The notes under the pieces: generated by a model
Database searches by the model: none
What the model saw: the letters and a program-made list of their open reading frames with translations, nothing else
What the model was told of the DNA's origin: nothing
Made by a program: the position numbers and the translations under genes
Origin: JALYTZ01 sp036559125
GTDB lineage: Bacteria > Vulcanimicrobiota > Vulcanimicrobiia > Vulcanimicrobiales > Vulcanimicrobiaceae
Length of the DNA: 41,523 nt
Assembly (NCBI GenBank): GCA_036559125.1
Contig: DATBTT010000069.1
Location: 1 to 41,523, forward strand
Direction of reading: 5' to 3'
Shown here: piece after piece, positions 1 to 7,344 of the stretch
How the letters are laid out: every line of letters begins with the position of its first letter
Numbering within the stretch: the stretch's first letter is position 1

Positions 1-1
1 C

Positions 2-292
2 GATATTTACAGCGCGCACGGAATGATCCAAGCAACCATAAACTTCACCTACGAACGGCAGCTATCGTATCGAGAGCAGCTTGCGGTGGGCTGCAAGATT
101 CCACGCATCGGTACGAAGTCGTTCGATTTCTACTACGAGATCTGGAGCGCGACTCATGGCCTCCGTGCCGCGCACGGCATTACGACGGTCGTGGCCTTCG
201 ACTTCGTCGAAAACGTATCGGTCCCGGTGCCGCAGGCGTGGCGCGATGCGATCGCCGCGTATGAAGGCGGCCCGCAACGGATATACAGGTAA
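2..292 (+). CDS. Acyl-CoA thioesterase, hotdog fold (5' truncated by window edge)
   Basis: The reading frame is open from the first base, so the gene begins upstream; an internal ATG at 23 is probably not the start. The visible 96 residues look like the C-terminal two-thirds of a 4HBT-type hotdog thioesterase. There is a strand of the form Y.REQLAVGCKIPRIGTKS, then a strand pair (FDFYYEIW) and a closing segment VPVPQAWRDAIAAYEG, which matches the usual 'VPLPEEWR' ending of the family. Such enzymes hydrolyse acyl-CoA thioesters in the cytoplasm. The active-site Asp/His region would lie upstream, so substrate cannot be judged. The DUF488 gene starts 1 nt after the stop, suggesting co-transcription. 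Confidence 0.6.
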   Translation, partial: DIYSAHGMIQATINFTYERQLSYREQLAVGCKIPRIGTKSFDFYYEIWSATHGLRAAHGITTVVAFDFVENVSVPVPQAWRDAIAAYEGGPQRIYR

Positions 293-293
293 C

Positions 294-821
294 GTGGAAC
301 TGTTGACCTTCGGCCATGGGACGGCCTCAGAAGCGGAATTGTCCGATCGAATACGCTCCGCCGGGCTGAGGCGCGTCATCGACGTTCGGACGGTACCCAA
401 GAGCCGCCGCAATCCTCACGTTTGGCGCGAACAAATGGAGCTTTGGGTGCCGCGCGAATCGGGGGCGGCCTACCAATGGGCTCCGGATTTGGGCGGTTTT
501 CGCCGTTCTAAGCCCGACTCGTCGAACAGCGCCCTACGCAATGCGTCCTTTCGCGGGTATGCGGATTATATGGAAACGGCCGGCTTTCGTGATGCCTTGA
601 GCGAGTTGATGAATGCCGCAACGCGCGAGCGATGCGCGGTCATGTGCAGCGAGACGCTGTGGTGGCGTTGCCATCGCCGCCTCATTGCCGACGCGGCCGT
701 CCTGCTCTACGAAGCCGACGTGAGCCATTTCGGCGCCGACGCGAAACTTCAAAAGCACGTTTTGACTGCCGGCGTACGCCGCGACGGCGATCGGCTGCGC
801 TACGACGTGGCCGTAGATTGA
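294..821 (+). CDS. DUF488 domain protein
   Basis: This 175-residue protein has the DUF488 family layout. It opens with LLTFGHGT, followed by a conserved 'IDVRTVPKSRR' strand and loop near residues 35-45 and an 'FRGYADYM' segment. The signature Cys/Cys-His-Arg element is present as CSETLWWRCHRR, with C118, C126, H127 and R128. The biochemical role of the family is unknown. GTG at 294 is chosen because it begins right after the thioesterase stop and the family starts at this strand; the longer frame upstream is a shadow of the thioesterase. The stop overlaps the TTG start of the topoisomerase gene, so translation of the three genes is probably coupled. Confidence 0.8.
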   Translation: MELLTFGHGTASEAELSDRIRSAGLRRVIDVRTVPKSRRNPHVWREQMELWVPRESGAAYQWAPDLGGFRRSKPDSSNSALRNASFRGYADYMETAGFRDALSELMNAATRERCAVMCSETLWWRCHRRLIADAAVLLYEADVSHFGADAKLQKHVLTAGVRRDGDRLRYDVAVD

Positions 822-1918
822 GTTCGCAGGCCATCGAGGGGTCGAACGACCCCGCCGCTTCGGCGAAGGCTGCCGGGCTACGCTACGTCTCCGACGCCGA
901 GCCGGGCTTCACGCGGCGGCTCAAAGGCAAGCATTTTGTTTATTTCGCTCCCGACGGGAAAGCAATAACCGACGCGGCGCAGATCGCGCGGATTCGAGCG
1001 CTTGCAATTCCACCGGCCTACACTCACGTATGGATCTGCCCACATCCCAACGGTCACCTTCAGGCGACCGGCCGCGATGCGCGCGGCCGCAAGCAATACC
1101 GCTATCACAAACGCTGGCGCGAGGTGCGGGACGAAAACAAATACGATCGCATGACGGCCTTTGCCAAAGCGTTACCACGGATGCGCAAGCGCGTGCAGGC
1201 CGATCTGCGAAAGCACGATCTCCCGCGTGAAAAAGTCCTGGCGGCGGTGGTTCAATTGCTCGAAAGCACGTTGATCCGCGTAGGCAATGACGAATACGCA
1301 AAAGAGAACGATTCCTACGGCTTGACGACCATGGAAGGCCGTCACGTGAAGGTGCACGGTGCGACGATGCGCTTCTCTTTCCGCGGCAAGAGCGGCGTCC
1401 GTCATGCGGTCGGCCTTCGCGACAAACGACTCGCGCGGATCGTACGTCAATGTCAGGACTTGCCGGGTCAGCACCTATTTAGCTACGTCGACGATGACGG
1501 CGGAACGCACGAAATCGACTCCGCCGACGTCAACGACTACATCCGCGATATTTCGGGCGAAGACTTTTCCGCCAAGGACTTCCGCACGTGGCTCGGCACG
1601 CTCACGTGCGCGCTCCTGCTCGCATCCTCGGAGGCGGCAGAAACGGCTACGGATCGCAAGCAGCGCGTCGTGAGCGCTATCAAAGAGGTAGCCTTGCGTC
1701 TTGGCAACACGCCCGCGGTGTGTCGGAAATGCTACGTGCATCCCGACATCGTCGACGTCTATTTGGAGGACGGCAAGCTCGACGTCGGCGCGAAAGCCCG
1801 CAAGAGCGCCGGGCTATTCCCCGAAGAGCGAGCCGTTTTGGCCGTCCTCGCCAAACGCGCACGCGAATCCGACGCGCAGCGAACGCAGCGTCAGCTACGC
1901 CGATCGCTCCGTGCGTAG
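818..1918 (+). CDS. DNA topoisomerase IB (poxvirus-like)
   Basis: A 366-residue type IB topoisomerase, which relaxes supercoils by nicking one strand through a 3'-phosphotyrosyl link. Visible hallmarks are the active-site Arg in 'LIRVGNDEYAKENDSYGLTT' (R154), the Lys in 'FRGKSG' (K191), 'KDFRTWLGT' with the second Arg, and the nucleophile in 'CRKCYVHP' (Y306). Length and motif order fit the bacterial and poxvirus small topoisomerase IB family. The only plausible start in frame is TTG at 818, overlapping the DUF488 stop (TTGA), so it probably relies on translational coupling. The last 40 residues are basic and may help DNA binding. Confidence 0.9.
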   Translation: MSSQAIEGSNDPAASAKAAGLRYVSDAEPGFTRRLKGKHFVYFAPDGKAITDAAQIARIRALAIPPAYTHVWICPHPNGHLQATGRDARGRKQYRYHKRWREVRDENKYDRMTAFAKALPRMRKRVQADLRKHDLPREKVLAAVVQLLESTLIRVGNDEYAKENDSYGLTTMEGRHVKVHGATMRFSFRGKSGVRHAVGLRDKRLARIVRQCQDLPGQHLFSYVDDDGGTHEIDSADVNDYIRDISGEDFSAKDFRTWLGTLTCALLLASSEAAETATDRKQRVVSAIKEVALRLGNTPAVCRKCYVHPDIVDVYLEDGKLDVGAKARKSAGLFPEERAVLAVLAKRARESDAQRTQRQLRRSLRA

Positions 1919-1926
1919 TCCATGCG

Positions 1927-2127
1927 CTATCGAGCCTCCCGCTCGTCGCGCACCGTATGTGCGAAGTGCGCCAACAAATCGCTCACTGCCTGAGCGCTAT
2001 CGGCGATTCGGCCGCGCAAGCTGTAACTTCGGCCGCTCTCCGCTTGGCGGATGATGCGGGCGCGCAACGCATACGAGTACAGTTCTTCGCGGCGCTGATG
2101 GGTCTCGGAATAGATCCAGTGATCCAT
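1927..2127 (-). CDS. Hypothetical 66-residue protein
   Basis: I do not recognise the family. The ORF starts at an ATG with a good ribosome site (GGAGG four bases upstream), which is why I prefer it over the longer frame from 2166. The protein is hydrophilic and probably mostly helical: MDHWIYSETHQRREEL at the N-terminus, then a segment rich in Arg and Ala, ending DEREAR. There is no signal peptide or membrane segment. It converges on the topoisomerase gene with an 8-bp gap. It lies downstream of the microprotein unit, separated from it by an intrinsic terminator, so it may have its own weak promoter or depend on readthrough. Confidence 0.5.
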   Translation of the reverse strand: MDHWIYSETHQRREELYSYALRARIIRQAESGRSYSLRGRIADSAQAVSDLLAHFAHTVRDEREAR

Positions 2128-2212
2128 GACGCCTCCAAAGTGCGTGGTGACCCGCGAAAAATGCATTGCGAAACAGGCGACAGGCGCAACGCGTTTGCCG
2201 ACGGGTGAGTGA

Positions 2213-2242
2213 ATGAAAAAGCCTCCGGCGATTTGCGGAGGC
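2213..2242 (-). terminator. Intrinsic terminator of the microprotein unit
   Basis: A perfect 7-bp stem, GCCTCCG (2221-2227) with CGGAGGC (2236-2242), encloses an 8-nt loop. Read on the minus strand it is followed directly by a run of five T. It sits about 30 bp after the stop of the 39-residue ORF, the expected place for its terminator. Confidence 0.8.
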
Positions 2243-2274
2243 TCTCGGAACCGGTGTCTACGCGATCGAGCGCG

Positions 2275-2394
2275 TTAGGTCACACCATACACCGAGAGCG
2301 GTTCTCCGCGGAAATCAAGGCCAATCCACAGGCCAACCGGAGAGACGATACGCCCGAGCATATTCATCGGGCGGGGCGTAAACAGAGCAGTCAT
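2275..2394 (-). CDS. Microprotein, 39 residues (41 from the first ATG)
   Basis: A short ORF with every transcription and translation signal around it. The minus strand reads AAAGGAG-ATGACG-ATG, placing the second ATG (2394) at ideal distance from the ribosome site; the first ATG (2400) abuts it. The peptide begins MTALFTPRPMNMLGRI, continues with a short hydrophobic stretch SPVGLWIGLDF, and ends GEPLSVYGVT. It has no Cys and no clear signal peptide; the middle is amphipathic or weakly hydrophobic. I do not recognise the family. A consensus-like promoter lies upstream (2451-2480) and a terminator downstream (2213-2242), making it a monocistronic gene. Function is unknown. Confidence 0.65.
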   Translation of the reverse strand: MTALFTPRPMNMLGRIVSPVGLWIGLDFRGEPLSVYGVT

Positions 2395-2420
2395 CGTCAT
2401 CTCCTTTCGTTATCGAATCT

Positions 2421-2435
2421 GCACGTCGAGCGTGC
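2421..2435 (-). promoter_or_regulatory. Small hairpin in the microprotein leader
   Basis: A 5-bp inverted repeat, GCACG/CGTGC with a 5-nt loop, lies in the predicted 5' leader of the 39-residue ORF, about 14 bp upstream of its ribosome site. It could be a regulatory stem, but it is short and may be chance. Confidence 0.25.
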
Positions 2436-2450
2436 TTGAAATGTTTCCCT

Positions 2451-2480
2451 ACTCTACCACGCGGATTTTATGCCTGTCAA
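2451..2480 (-). promoter_or_regulatory. Sigma-70-type promoter for the microprotein
   Basis: On the minus strand a perfect TTGACA (2475-2480) is followed after 18 bp by TAGAGT (2451-2456). Expected transcription start is near 2444, giving a leader of about 45-50 nt. Confidence 0.65.
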
Positions 2481-2544
2481 ACAAACGTCGTACGTTCCCG
2501 CAGCGAACCGCGTAAGAGGGCTGGATCCGACTACGAAAAACCGT

Positions 2545-2573
2545 TTGACTGCACCGGAGGGCTCTGCTATACT
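2545..2573 (+). promoter_or_regulatory. Promoter of tRNA-Val
   Basis: TTGACT (2545-2550), a 17-bp spacer and TATACT (2568-2573), preceded by a TGC extended -10 element. The predicted start is near 2580, about 7 bp before the mature tRNA 5' end. This is a strong sigma-70-like promoter, as expected for a single tRNA gene. Confidence 0.85.
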
Positions 2574-2586
2574 CTGGCGGTTCCGA

Positions 2587-2661
2587 GGGCGGTTAGCTCA
2601 GTGGGAGAGCACTACATTGACACTGTAGGGGTCAGAAGTTCAATCCTTCTACCGCCCACCA
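2587..2661 (+). tRNA. tRNA-Val (anticodon GAC), CCA encoded
   Basis: A full cloverleaf can be folded. The 7-bp acceptor stem is GGGCGGT with ACCGCCC. The D arm contains TTAGCTCAGTGGGAGAGC, the anticodon stem CTACA/TGTAG has loop TTGACAC (anticodon GAC at 2619-2621), and the T arm contains the GTTCAATCC loop. Discriminator A at 2658 and CCA at 2659-2661 are encoded. The last 13 bp overlap, on the opposite strand, the end of the next gene. Confidence 0.95.
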
Positions 2662-3293
2662 TCTCCCGTTTGCACGGTGTAGTTGGTGAAGCCGGCTTGC
2701 GCCGATAGCGCCATACCCGGCATATCGATTTGCGCATCCGCGACGGTCGGCAGCAGATATCCACTCGAGTCGCTCGTCGTTAGGTCGATCTTGATTTCGC
2801 CCCCATTCGCGTAATGCATGTCGAGTTCGCGCAGGCCGGTACGCGCGTCGACCGTCGCGACCGCTTTGGAGAGCGCGTTTTTGCCACCCTTGCCACCCGC
2901 GCGATCCTGGAGATCGAAGACTGCCGACGTGTCGCATTTGCTGACGCGCGTAACGACATAGTGCTCGGACCACAGACTCGGACTAAACAGCGAAAGATCC
3001 AGCGTGTCGAAGCTCTTGGCGAAAAACGGCATATGCGTGAAATGCACCTGATAGCGGCCGTTACGGTCGTACCTGCCATCTCCGCGCATGTGAAAATGCA
3101 GCCACGGAAAATGTCGCATGGCCATCGCGACGTTCAGATGGAAACTATACGCGGTCAGGGGACCGTTGCGCGCATAGGCTTGGGCGATGATCGGCCCGGC
3201 CGCATCACCCGCCGCCGGCACGCACATCGCGCAGAACGCGCCGAGGCCGAGAATCATACCGATCCCGGTCTTCGCGACGTTCCAACCAGTCAT
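2649..3293 (-). CDS. Secreted LolA-like hypothetical protein
   Basis: A 214-residue protein with an N-terminal signal peptide: a short basic start, then the hydrophobic GIGMILGLGAFCAMCVPAAG and a likely cleavage site near residue 30. The mature part has alternating strands and 'DARTGLRELDMHYANGGEIKIDL', the style of the LolA/LolB half-barrel fold found in many periplasmic proteins that read outer-membrane or sugar-linked lipids. I cannot name an orthologue. ATG at 3293 has a ribosome site GGAGAGG five bases upstream. The stop codon lies inside the antisense of the tRNA-Val 3' end, so the two genes converge and overlap by 13 bp. Confidence 0.7.
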   Translation of the reverse strand: MTGWNVAKTGIGMILGLGAFCAMCVPAAGDAAGPIIAQAYARNGPLTAYSFHLNVAMAMRHFPWLHFHMRGDGRYDRNGRYQVHFTHMPFFAKSFDTLDLSLFSPSLWSEHYVVTRVSKCDTSAVFDLQDRAGGKGGKNALSKAVATVDARTGLRELDMHYANGGEIKIDLTTSDSSGYLLPTVADAQIDMPGMALSAQAGFTNYTVQTGDGGR

Positions 3294-3331
3294 GGGGGCC
3301 TCTCCGCGTAGCGTTCGGGAGGTATATTCCC

Positions 3332-3361
3332 AAAAACGCCCTGAAATCGAGCAAAGGGGCG
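3332..3361 (-). terminator. Intrinsic terminator after the Gln-rich gene
   Basis: On the minus strand, stem CGCCC/GGGCG (3357-3361 with 3337-3341) is followed at once by TTTTT. It lies 8 bp past the stop of the Gln-rich ORF and separates it from the LolA-like gene. Confidence 0.6.
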
Positions 3362-3369
3362 GCCGGCGG

Positions 3370-3723
3370 CTACGGGTTAGGCGTACTCGCCGGAGCCGGA
3401 ACCTTGAGATTTGCGGGCTTCATCGATTGCTGCAGCTGGAGTATCCGTGCCTCTTGCTGCTGCAATATTTGGGCCGCTCGCGCGCTTTGCTGGTCGAGCT
3501 GCGAACGCATTTGCAGGGTATCGACCACATGCTGCGTTTGCAACTGCTGCTGCTGAGCGTTCAACGACTGCTGTTGGGTTTGCAGTTGCTGTTGCATGCG
3601 TAGTTGGCTTGCTTGCTGGTCGATCTGAGACTGAAGGTCGGAAGTAGTGTCGGCGCGAGCGATCGTTCCCATTAAAATCGTCACCAAAGCCATGCCCGCA
3701 AAAGTCCGGAAAACGCGCTTCAT
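3370..3723 (-). CDS. Secreted Gln-rich coiled-coil protein
   Basis: A 117-residue protein with a signal peptide (MKRVFRTFAGMALVTILMGT, cleavage after the ARA near residue 24). A long, Gln-rich helical region full of QQ pairs and Leu/Gln heptads follows, with a short Pro-rich tail (KVPAPASTPNP). It is predicted to be periplasmic or surface-located and to form a coiled coil; the function is unknown. The ATG at 3723 is preferred over an upstream ATG because of the AGGA element 8 bp upstream and because the signal peptide then begins properly. It may follow the aldo/keto reductase gene in one transcript, with a 57-bp gap. Confidence 0.65.
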   Translation of the reverse strand: MKRVFRTFAGMALVTILMGTIARADTTSDLQSQIDQQASQLRMQQQLQTQQQSLNAQQQQLQTQHVVDTLQMRSQLDQQSARAAQILQQQEARILQLQQSMKPANLKVPAPASTPNP

Positions 3724-3780
3724 CTCACATCCTGCCTTCTCACGCATCATAACCCATCGCGAGCCCCAATAGAGGCGGAT

Positions 3781-4635
3781 TCAGTTCGAGAGAAGCGCAA
3801 ACTCCGAATCGGAGAGTTCGATTGCCCCCGCACCGACATTTTCTTGCAGGTGCGCGAGCGATTGCGTGCCCGGAATGGGTAGCATTACAGGCGAACGCTT
3901 CAACAGCCAAGCCAATGCGATTTGGTACGCCGTTGCGCCGTGCGTCTTCGCGATCGCGGCCAATGGCTTCATCTCTGGAATATCGCCCCCGTCGAGCGGA
4001 AAATATGGGATGAACGCCAGGCCCTCGCGCACGCAATACTCGAGGACGTCTTCATGCTCGCGGTTACTCACATTGTAGTGATTTTGCACCGATGCAATCG
4101 GGACGATCTTTTCAGCGTCCCGCAACTGCTCCACGTTCACGTTGGAAAGCCCCACGTGCCGGATTTTCCCTGCGTCTCGAAGATCTCGCAGCGCGCCGAC
4201 TTGTTCATCCCACGGAACGTTCGGATCGACTGAATGCAACTGATAGAGATCGATGCGTTCGAGCCTCAGACGCTGTAGGCTTTCGTCACAGCATCGTTTG
4301 AGACGCTCCGGGCGTGCATCGCGCCCCCACTGCCCCGGCCCGCTTCGGGTCGATCCGCCTTTGGTCGCGATGACGAGATCGCGCGGATACGGGTGAAGCG
4401 CCTGCGCTATCTGCTCTTCATTGACGTTCGGCCCATACGCGTCGGCGGTGTCGATGAAATTCACGCCTAACTCGACGGCCCGCCGCAAAACCGCGAGCGC
4501 ATTTTGCGGATCGGCGGGCAAACCCCAAACGCCCTGGCCGCACAGGCGCATTCCGCCAAATCCTAAGCGACGGACCGTAAGATCGCCGCCAATCGTAGTC
4601 GTCCCGGCAGATGCAGCCGTGGTGGTCGTATTCAT
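3781..4635 (-). CDS. Aldo/keto reductase
   Basis: A 284-residue NAD(P)H-dependent oxidoreductase of the aldo/keto reductase superfamily that reduces aldehydes or ketones in the cytoplasm. The catalytic tetrad is complete: D62 and Y67 in 'FIDTADAYG', K92 in 'IATKGG' and H134 in 'DLYQLHSVD'. The cofactor-binding end is visible as 'LPIPGTQSLAHLQENV'. ATG at 4635 is chosen because AAGG lies upstream and the family starts near here. The longer frame to 4716 would run into the neighbouring small ORF. The physiological substrate cannot be read from sequence. Confidence 0.9.
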   Translation of the reverse strand: MNTTTTAASAGTTTIGGDLTVRRLGFGGMRLCGQGVWGLPADPQNALAVLRRAVELGVNFIDTADAYGPNVNEEQIAQALHPYPRDLVIATKGGSTRSGPGQWGRDARPERLKRCCDESLQRLRLERIDLYQLHSVDPNVPWDEQVGALRDLRDAGKIRHVGLSNVNVEQLRDAEKIVPIASVQNHYNVSNREHEDVLEYCVREGLAFIPYFPLDGGDIPEMKPLAAIAKTHGATAYQIALAWLLKRSPVMLPIPGTQSLAHLQENVGAGAIELSDSEFALLSN

Positions 4636-4685
4636 AGTCGCCTTATACCCGGCACGCCGCGTATGCCACGCAAACGCCGTACGTG

Positions 4686-4826
4686 CTATGTACAGTCGAC
4701 CAGCGCCATTGCCCAACCGTGCGACGTGCGCGTGCGAACGACGTATCCATCCGCCGTTTTATCATACACCTGGTAGCCGGCACCAAGCGCTTCGGCCAAA
4801 CTCTTGAAGATTATCAATCCCGCCAT
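4686..4826 (-). CDS. Small hypothetical protein, 46 residues
   Basis: A compact ORF that looks protein-like: MAGLIIFKSLAEALGAGYQV, then YDKTADGYVVRTRTSHGWAM and a tail ending VDCT. The predicted pattern is a helix followed by three strands (Y-V-V-R-T-R-T, G-W-A-M-A-L-V), a plausible mini alpha+beta domain. I do not recognise the family. The ribosome site is modest (AGG about nine bases upstream of ATG 4826). It lies 50 bp upstream of the aldo/keto reductase start in the same direction and may be co-transcribed with it. A terminator at 4926-4960 insulates it from the lipoprotein gene. Confidence 0.5.
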   Translation of the reverse strand: MAGLIIFKSLAEALGAGYQVYDKTADGYVVRTRTSHGWAMALVDCT

Positions 4827-4925
4827 CGTTTCATACCTATTTCGTGACTGCACCCAGTCTGTATTCTCGCACCCGTATATGAATCGATTATGAATTACCG
4901 CTTTTGCGAACTTGTCGTCGGAAAT

Positions 4926-4960
4926 AAAAAAGGCGCGAGGACGAATCCACGCGCCTTTTT
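4926..4960 (-). terminator. Intrinsic terminator, potentially bidirectional
   Basis: GGCGCG (4932-4937) pairs with CGCGCC (4950-4955). A-rich and T-rich flanks extend the stem and give a T-run on either strand. It lies about 20 bp past the stop of the minus-strand lipoprotein gene. Confidence 0.8.
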
Positions 4961-4981
4961 GCGTTCTGCGTTGTGTAGCGG

Positions 4982-5491
4982 TTAGCAGTAGATTCCAGTG
5001 CAGCCGCCACCACCACCGCCGCCGCCGGTCGAGCCGGCCGGCCTGGCGACGTGCCAGTGCCCGGTCGCACCCTCGGGTATGCCCTCGCCGTTGGCCTGCT
5101 GAGCACCGCTATCACCGGAGTAGGTGTAGAGCGGATGCCCTTGATACGCCCATTGCTTACCGGTGCCGTCGGCGCGCGTGATGATCGTCATGTTGCCCGT
5201 TGCCGCAGAGCCGGTGCTCGGCGTGAGGGGCGGCCAGATATTGAGGCACCCGCTCGTGCATGCGGTGCCGGTCGCGGTATCGATGTCCAGGGCGTACAGT
5301 GTCCTGTGGCTGGTGGGTTCGACCCAAGCCATGCTCGTGCCGACCGAAAGCTGCTGCGGCACGTTGCCGCTCGCAGGCGGTTGCGTCGGCGGCGTTATCA
5401 CCCCGCCGCCACCGCCGCTACTGCCCCCGCCACCGCATGCCGCGAGCGAAATGGTTGCAACTAAGGCTAGAATGGACCAAGTATTTCGCAT
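4982..5491 (-). CDS. Lipoprotein with secreted-repeat (PF03640-type) domain
   Basis: A 169-residue lipoprotein. The N-terminus MRNTWSILALVATISLAAC carries a lipobox (LAAC, Cys19), followed by a Gly/Ser linker and a Pro-rich spacer. Two copies of the 'secreted repeat of unknown function' are visible: 'TLYALDIDTATGTACTSGC' with 'NIWPPLTP', and 'KQWAYQGHPLYTYSGD'. The second ends in the typical GHWHV block. The C-terminus is a run of Gly followed by CTGIYC. The protein is probably anchored at the cell surface or outer membrane; function of the family is unknown. GAGGAG lies nine bases upstream of ATG 5491. Transcribed divergently from thrS. Confidence 0.8.
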   Translation of the reverse strand: MRNTWSILALVATISLAACGGGGSSGGGGGVITPPTQPPASGNVPQQLSVGTSMAWVEPTSHRTLYALDIDTATGTACTSGCLNIWPPLTPSTGSAATGNMTIITRADGTGKQWAYQGHPLYTYSGDSGAQQANGEGIPEGATGHWHVARPAGSTGGGGGGGGCTGIYC

Positions 5492-5601
5492 CGTAAAAAT
5501 CTCCTCGGGTTGAGTTAATTACGACGTTAGAGCGATTGTATGAATAATGTTTGAAAGGCGGGCATGACCCCGGGCCTCCGGCCGCCAAAAGGCGCAAGGT
5601 G

Positions 5602-7344
5602 ATGTCCGAGGAAGCGACCCTGCCCCAACAGCCCCGAATCTCGCTGGCCGAACTGCGCCACACCGCAGCACACGTGCTCGCATATGCGGTCCAAGATATT
5701 TTCCCCGACGCGAAGCCCACGATCGGTCCGTCGATTGAAAACGGCTTCTACTACGATTTCGACCGCGCCGAACCGTTCACGCCCGCCGATCTCGAGCGCC
5801 TGCAGAAGCGAATGGATGAGATCATCGCCGCAGGCTACGAGATGACCGGCCGCGAGGTCACGCGCGAAGAAGCCATCGATCGCTTTAAGGACAATCCCTA
5901 TAAGGTCGAACTCGCGCGCGAGATTCCCGCGGGCACGCCGATCACGCTCTATACCATCGGCGAATTTACCGATCTGTGCCGCGGCGGTCACGCGCGGACG
6001 ACCGCTGAAATTGGCGCCGTCAAGTTGATGAACGTCGCGGGCGCGTACTGGCGCGGCGACGAGCACAACGCGATGCTGCAGCGAATCTACGGAACGGCGT
6101 GGTACGACGCGCAAGAACTCGAAGACTACTTGCATTTTCTCGAAGAAGCGCAAAAGCGCGACCATCGCAAGCTCGGCCAAGAGCTCGACCTGTTTTCCAT
6201 AGAAGAAGACGCAGGCGGCGGCCTGATCTTCTGGCACCCCAAGGGCGCGGTAATGCGCGGTATCGTCGAGAATTTTATTCGCGAAGGCTTGCTCGAACGC
6301 GGCTACGAGCCCGTCATCACGCCACACGTCGTCAGCGAAAAACTTTACGAGATCTCCGGTCACCTCGAAAACTACTCACACGGCATGTTCGGTCCGCTCG
6401 AAGTCGAGGAGCAGCGCTTCCGGCTCAAGCCGATGAATTGCCCCGGACATATTCTGATTTATCGCAGCCGGCTGCGCAGTTATCGCGAACTTCCCATACG
6501 GTTCAGTGAATTCGGAACCGTATATCGCTTCGAACGCAGCGGCGTTTTACACGGCTTAACGCGAGTGCGCGGTTTCACGCAAGACGACGCCCATCTATTC
6601 TGCACTCCGGAACAACTGCAAGGCGAATTCGAACAGACGCTGGACGAAGCGCTTCGCCTGATGGACGCGTTTGGGTTCAAAGAATTCGAATATTTCCTTT
6701 CGACGCGGGAGCCGCACCTTCGCGTAGACACCGACCCGATCGCCGAAGACGCCATCCGCAAAGCGTTGGAAAGCCGCAACCTTCCGTACGCGTTGGACGA
6801 AGGCGGCGGCGCCTTCTACGGGCCGAAGCTGGATATCAACGTGCGCGATGCGATCGGCCGCAAGTGGCAGCTCGGCACGGTGCAGGTCGACTTCGTGTTG
6901 CCCGGGCGTTTCGGTTTGCAGTACCGCGCAAACGACGGTCACGATCGGACCCCGGTAATGATTCATCGCGCGCTGGCGGGTTCCATGGAACGCTTCTTCG
7001 GCATCCTCATCGAACATTACGCCGGCAATTTCCCGGCCTGGTTGGCACCGGTTCAAGTCGTCGTCGCGCCGATCTCCGAACATCAAATCGAGTATGCGCG
7101 CAACGTTCGCGAGCAACTAGCCGCTCGCGGATTCCGTGTCGACGTCGACGAGAGCAACGAAAAGCTGGGGTACAAGATCCGCCACTGGAAAACCCAAAAA
7201 CTGCCCTACATCCTCGTCGTCGGCAAGCAAGAAGCCGCCGACGCCAGCGTCAACGTCAACGAGCGCGGGGTCGAAGAGAAACGGACGGTTTCGGTGGACG
7301 CATTCGCTCGAGAGTTACAGCAAAAAGTGGAGACCAAACAATGA
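5602..7344 (+). CDS. thrS: Threonyl-tRNA synthetase without TGS domain
   Basis: A 580-residue class II synthetase that charges tRNA-Thr. The editing domain comes first: zinc and catalytic residues H20 and H24 (RHTAAH) and C126/H130 (CRGGH). The catalytic core has zinc ligands C280 (MNCPGH), H331 (DDAHLF) and H455 (MIHRAL), class II motif 2 (TVYRFERSGVLHGLTRVRGF) and motif 3 (HRALAGSMERF). The anticodon-binding domain occupies about the last 100 residues. The usual N-terminal TGS domain is absent, and there is no room for it upstream. ATG 5602 has AAGGTG just before it; a TTG at 5551 in frame would add 17 residues. The stop overlaps the next start (ATGA). Confidence 0.93.
   Translation: MSEEATLPQQPRISLAELRHTAAHVLAYAVQDIFPDAKPTIGPSIENGFYYDFDRAEPFTPADLERLQKRMDEIIAAGYEMTGREVTREEAIDRFKDNPYKVELAREIPAGTPITLYTIGEFTDLCRGGHARTTAEIGAVKLMNVAGAYWRGDEHNAMLQRIYGTAWYDAQELEDYLHFLEEAQKRDHRKLGQELDLFSIEEDAGGGLIFWHPKGAVMRGIVENFIREGLLERGYEPVITPHVVSEKLYEISGHLENYSHGMFGPLEVEEQRFRLKPMNCPGHILIYRSRLRSYRELPIRFSEFGTVYRFERSGVLHGLTRVRGFTQDDAHLFCTPEQLQGEFEQTLDEALRLMDAFGFKEFEYFLSTREPHLRVDTDPIAEDAIRKALESRNLPYALDEGGGAFYGPKLDINVRDAIGRKWQLGTVQVDFVLPGRFGLQYRANDGHDRTPVMIHRALAGSMERFFGILIEHYAGNFPAWLAPVQVVVAPISEHQIEYARNVREQLAARGFRVDVDESNEKLGYKIRHWKTQKLPYILVVGKQEAADASVNVNERGVEEKRTVSVDAFARELQQKVETKQ

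Noticed and set aside
5510..5544. Promoter for thrS (TTGAGT with TATGAA)
   Set aside because: The spacer would be 23 bp, too long for a sigma-70 promoter; the real promoter cannot be placed.
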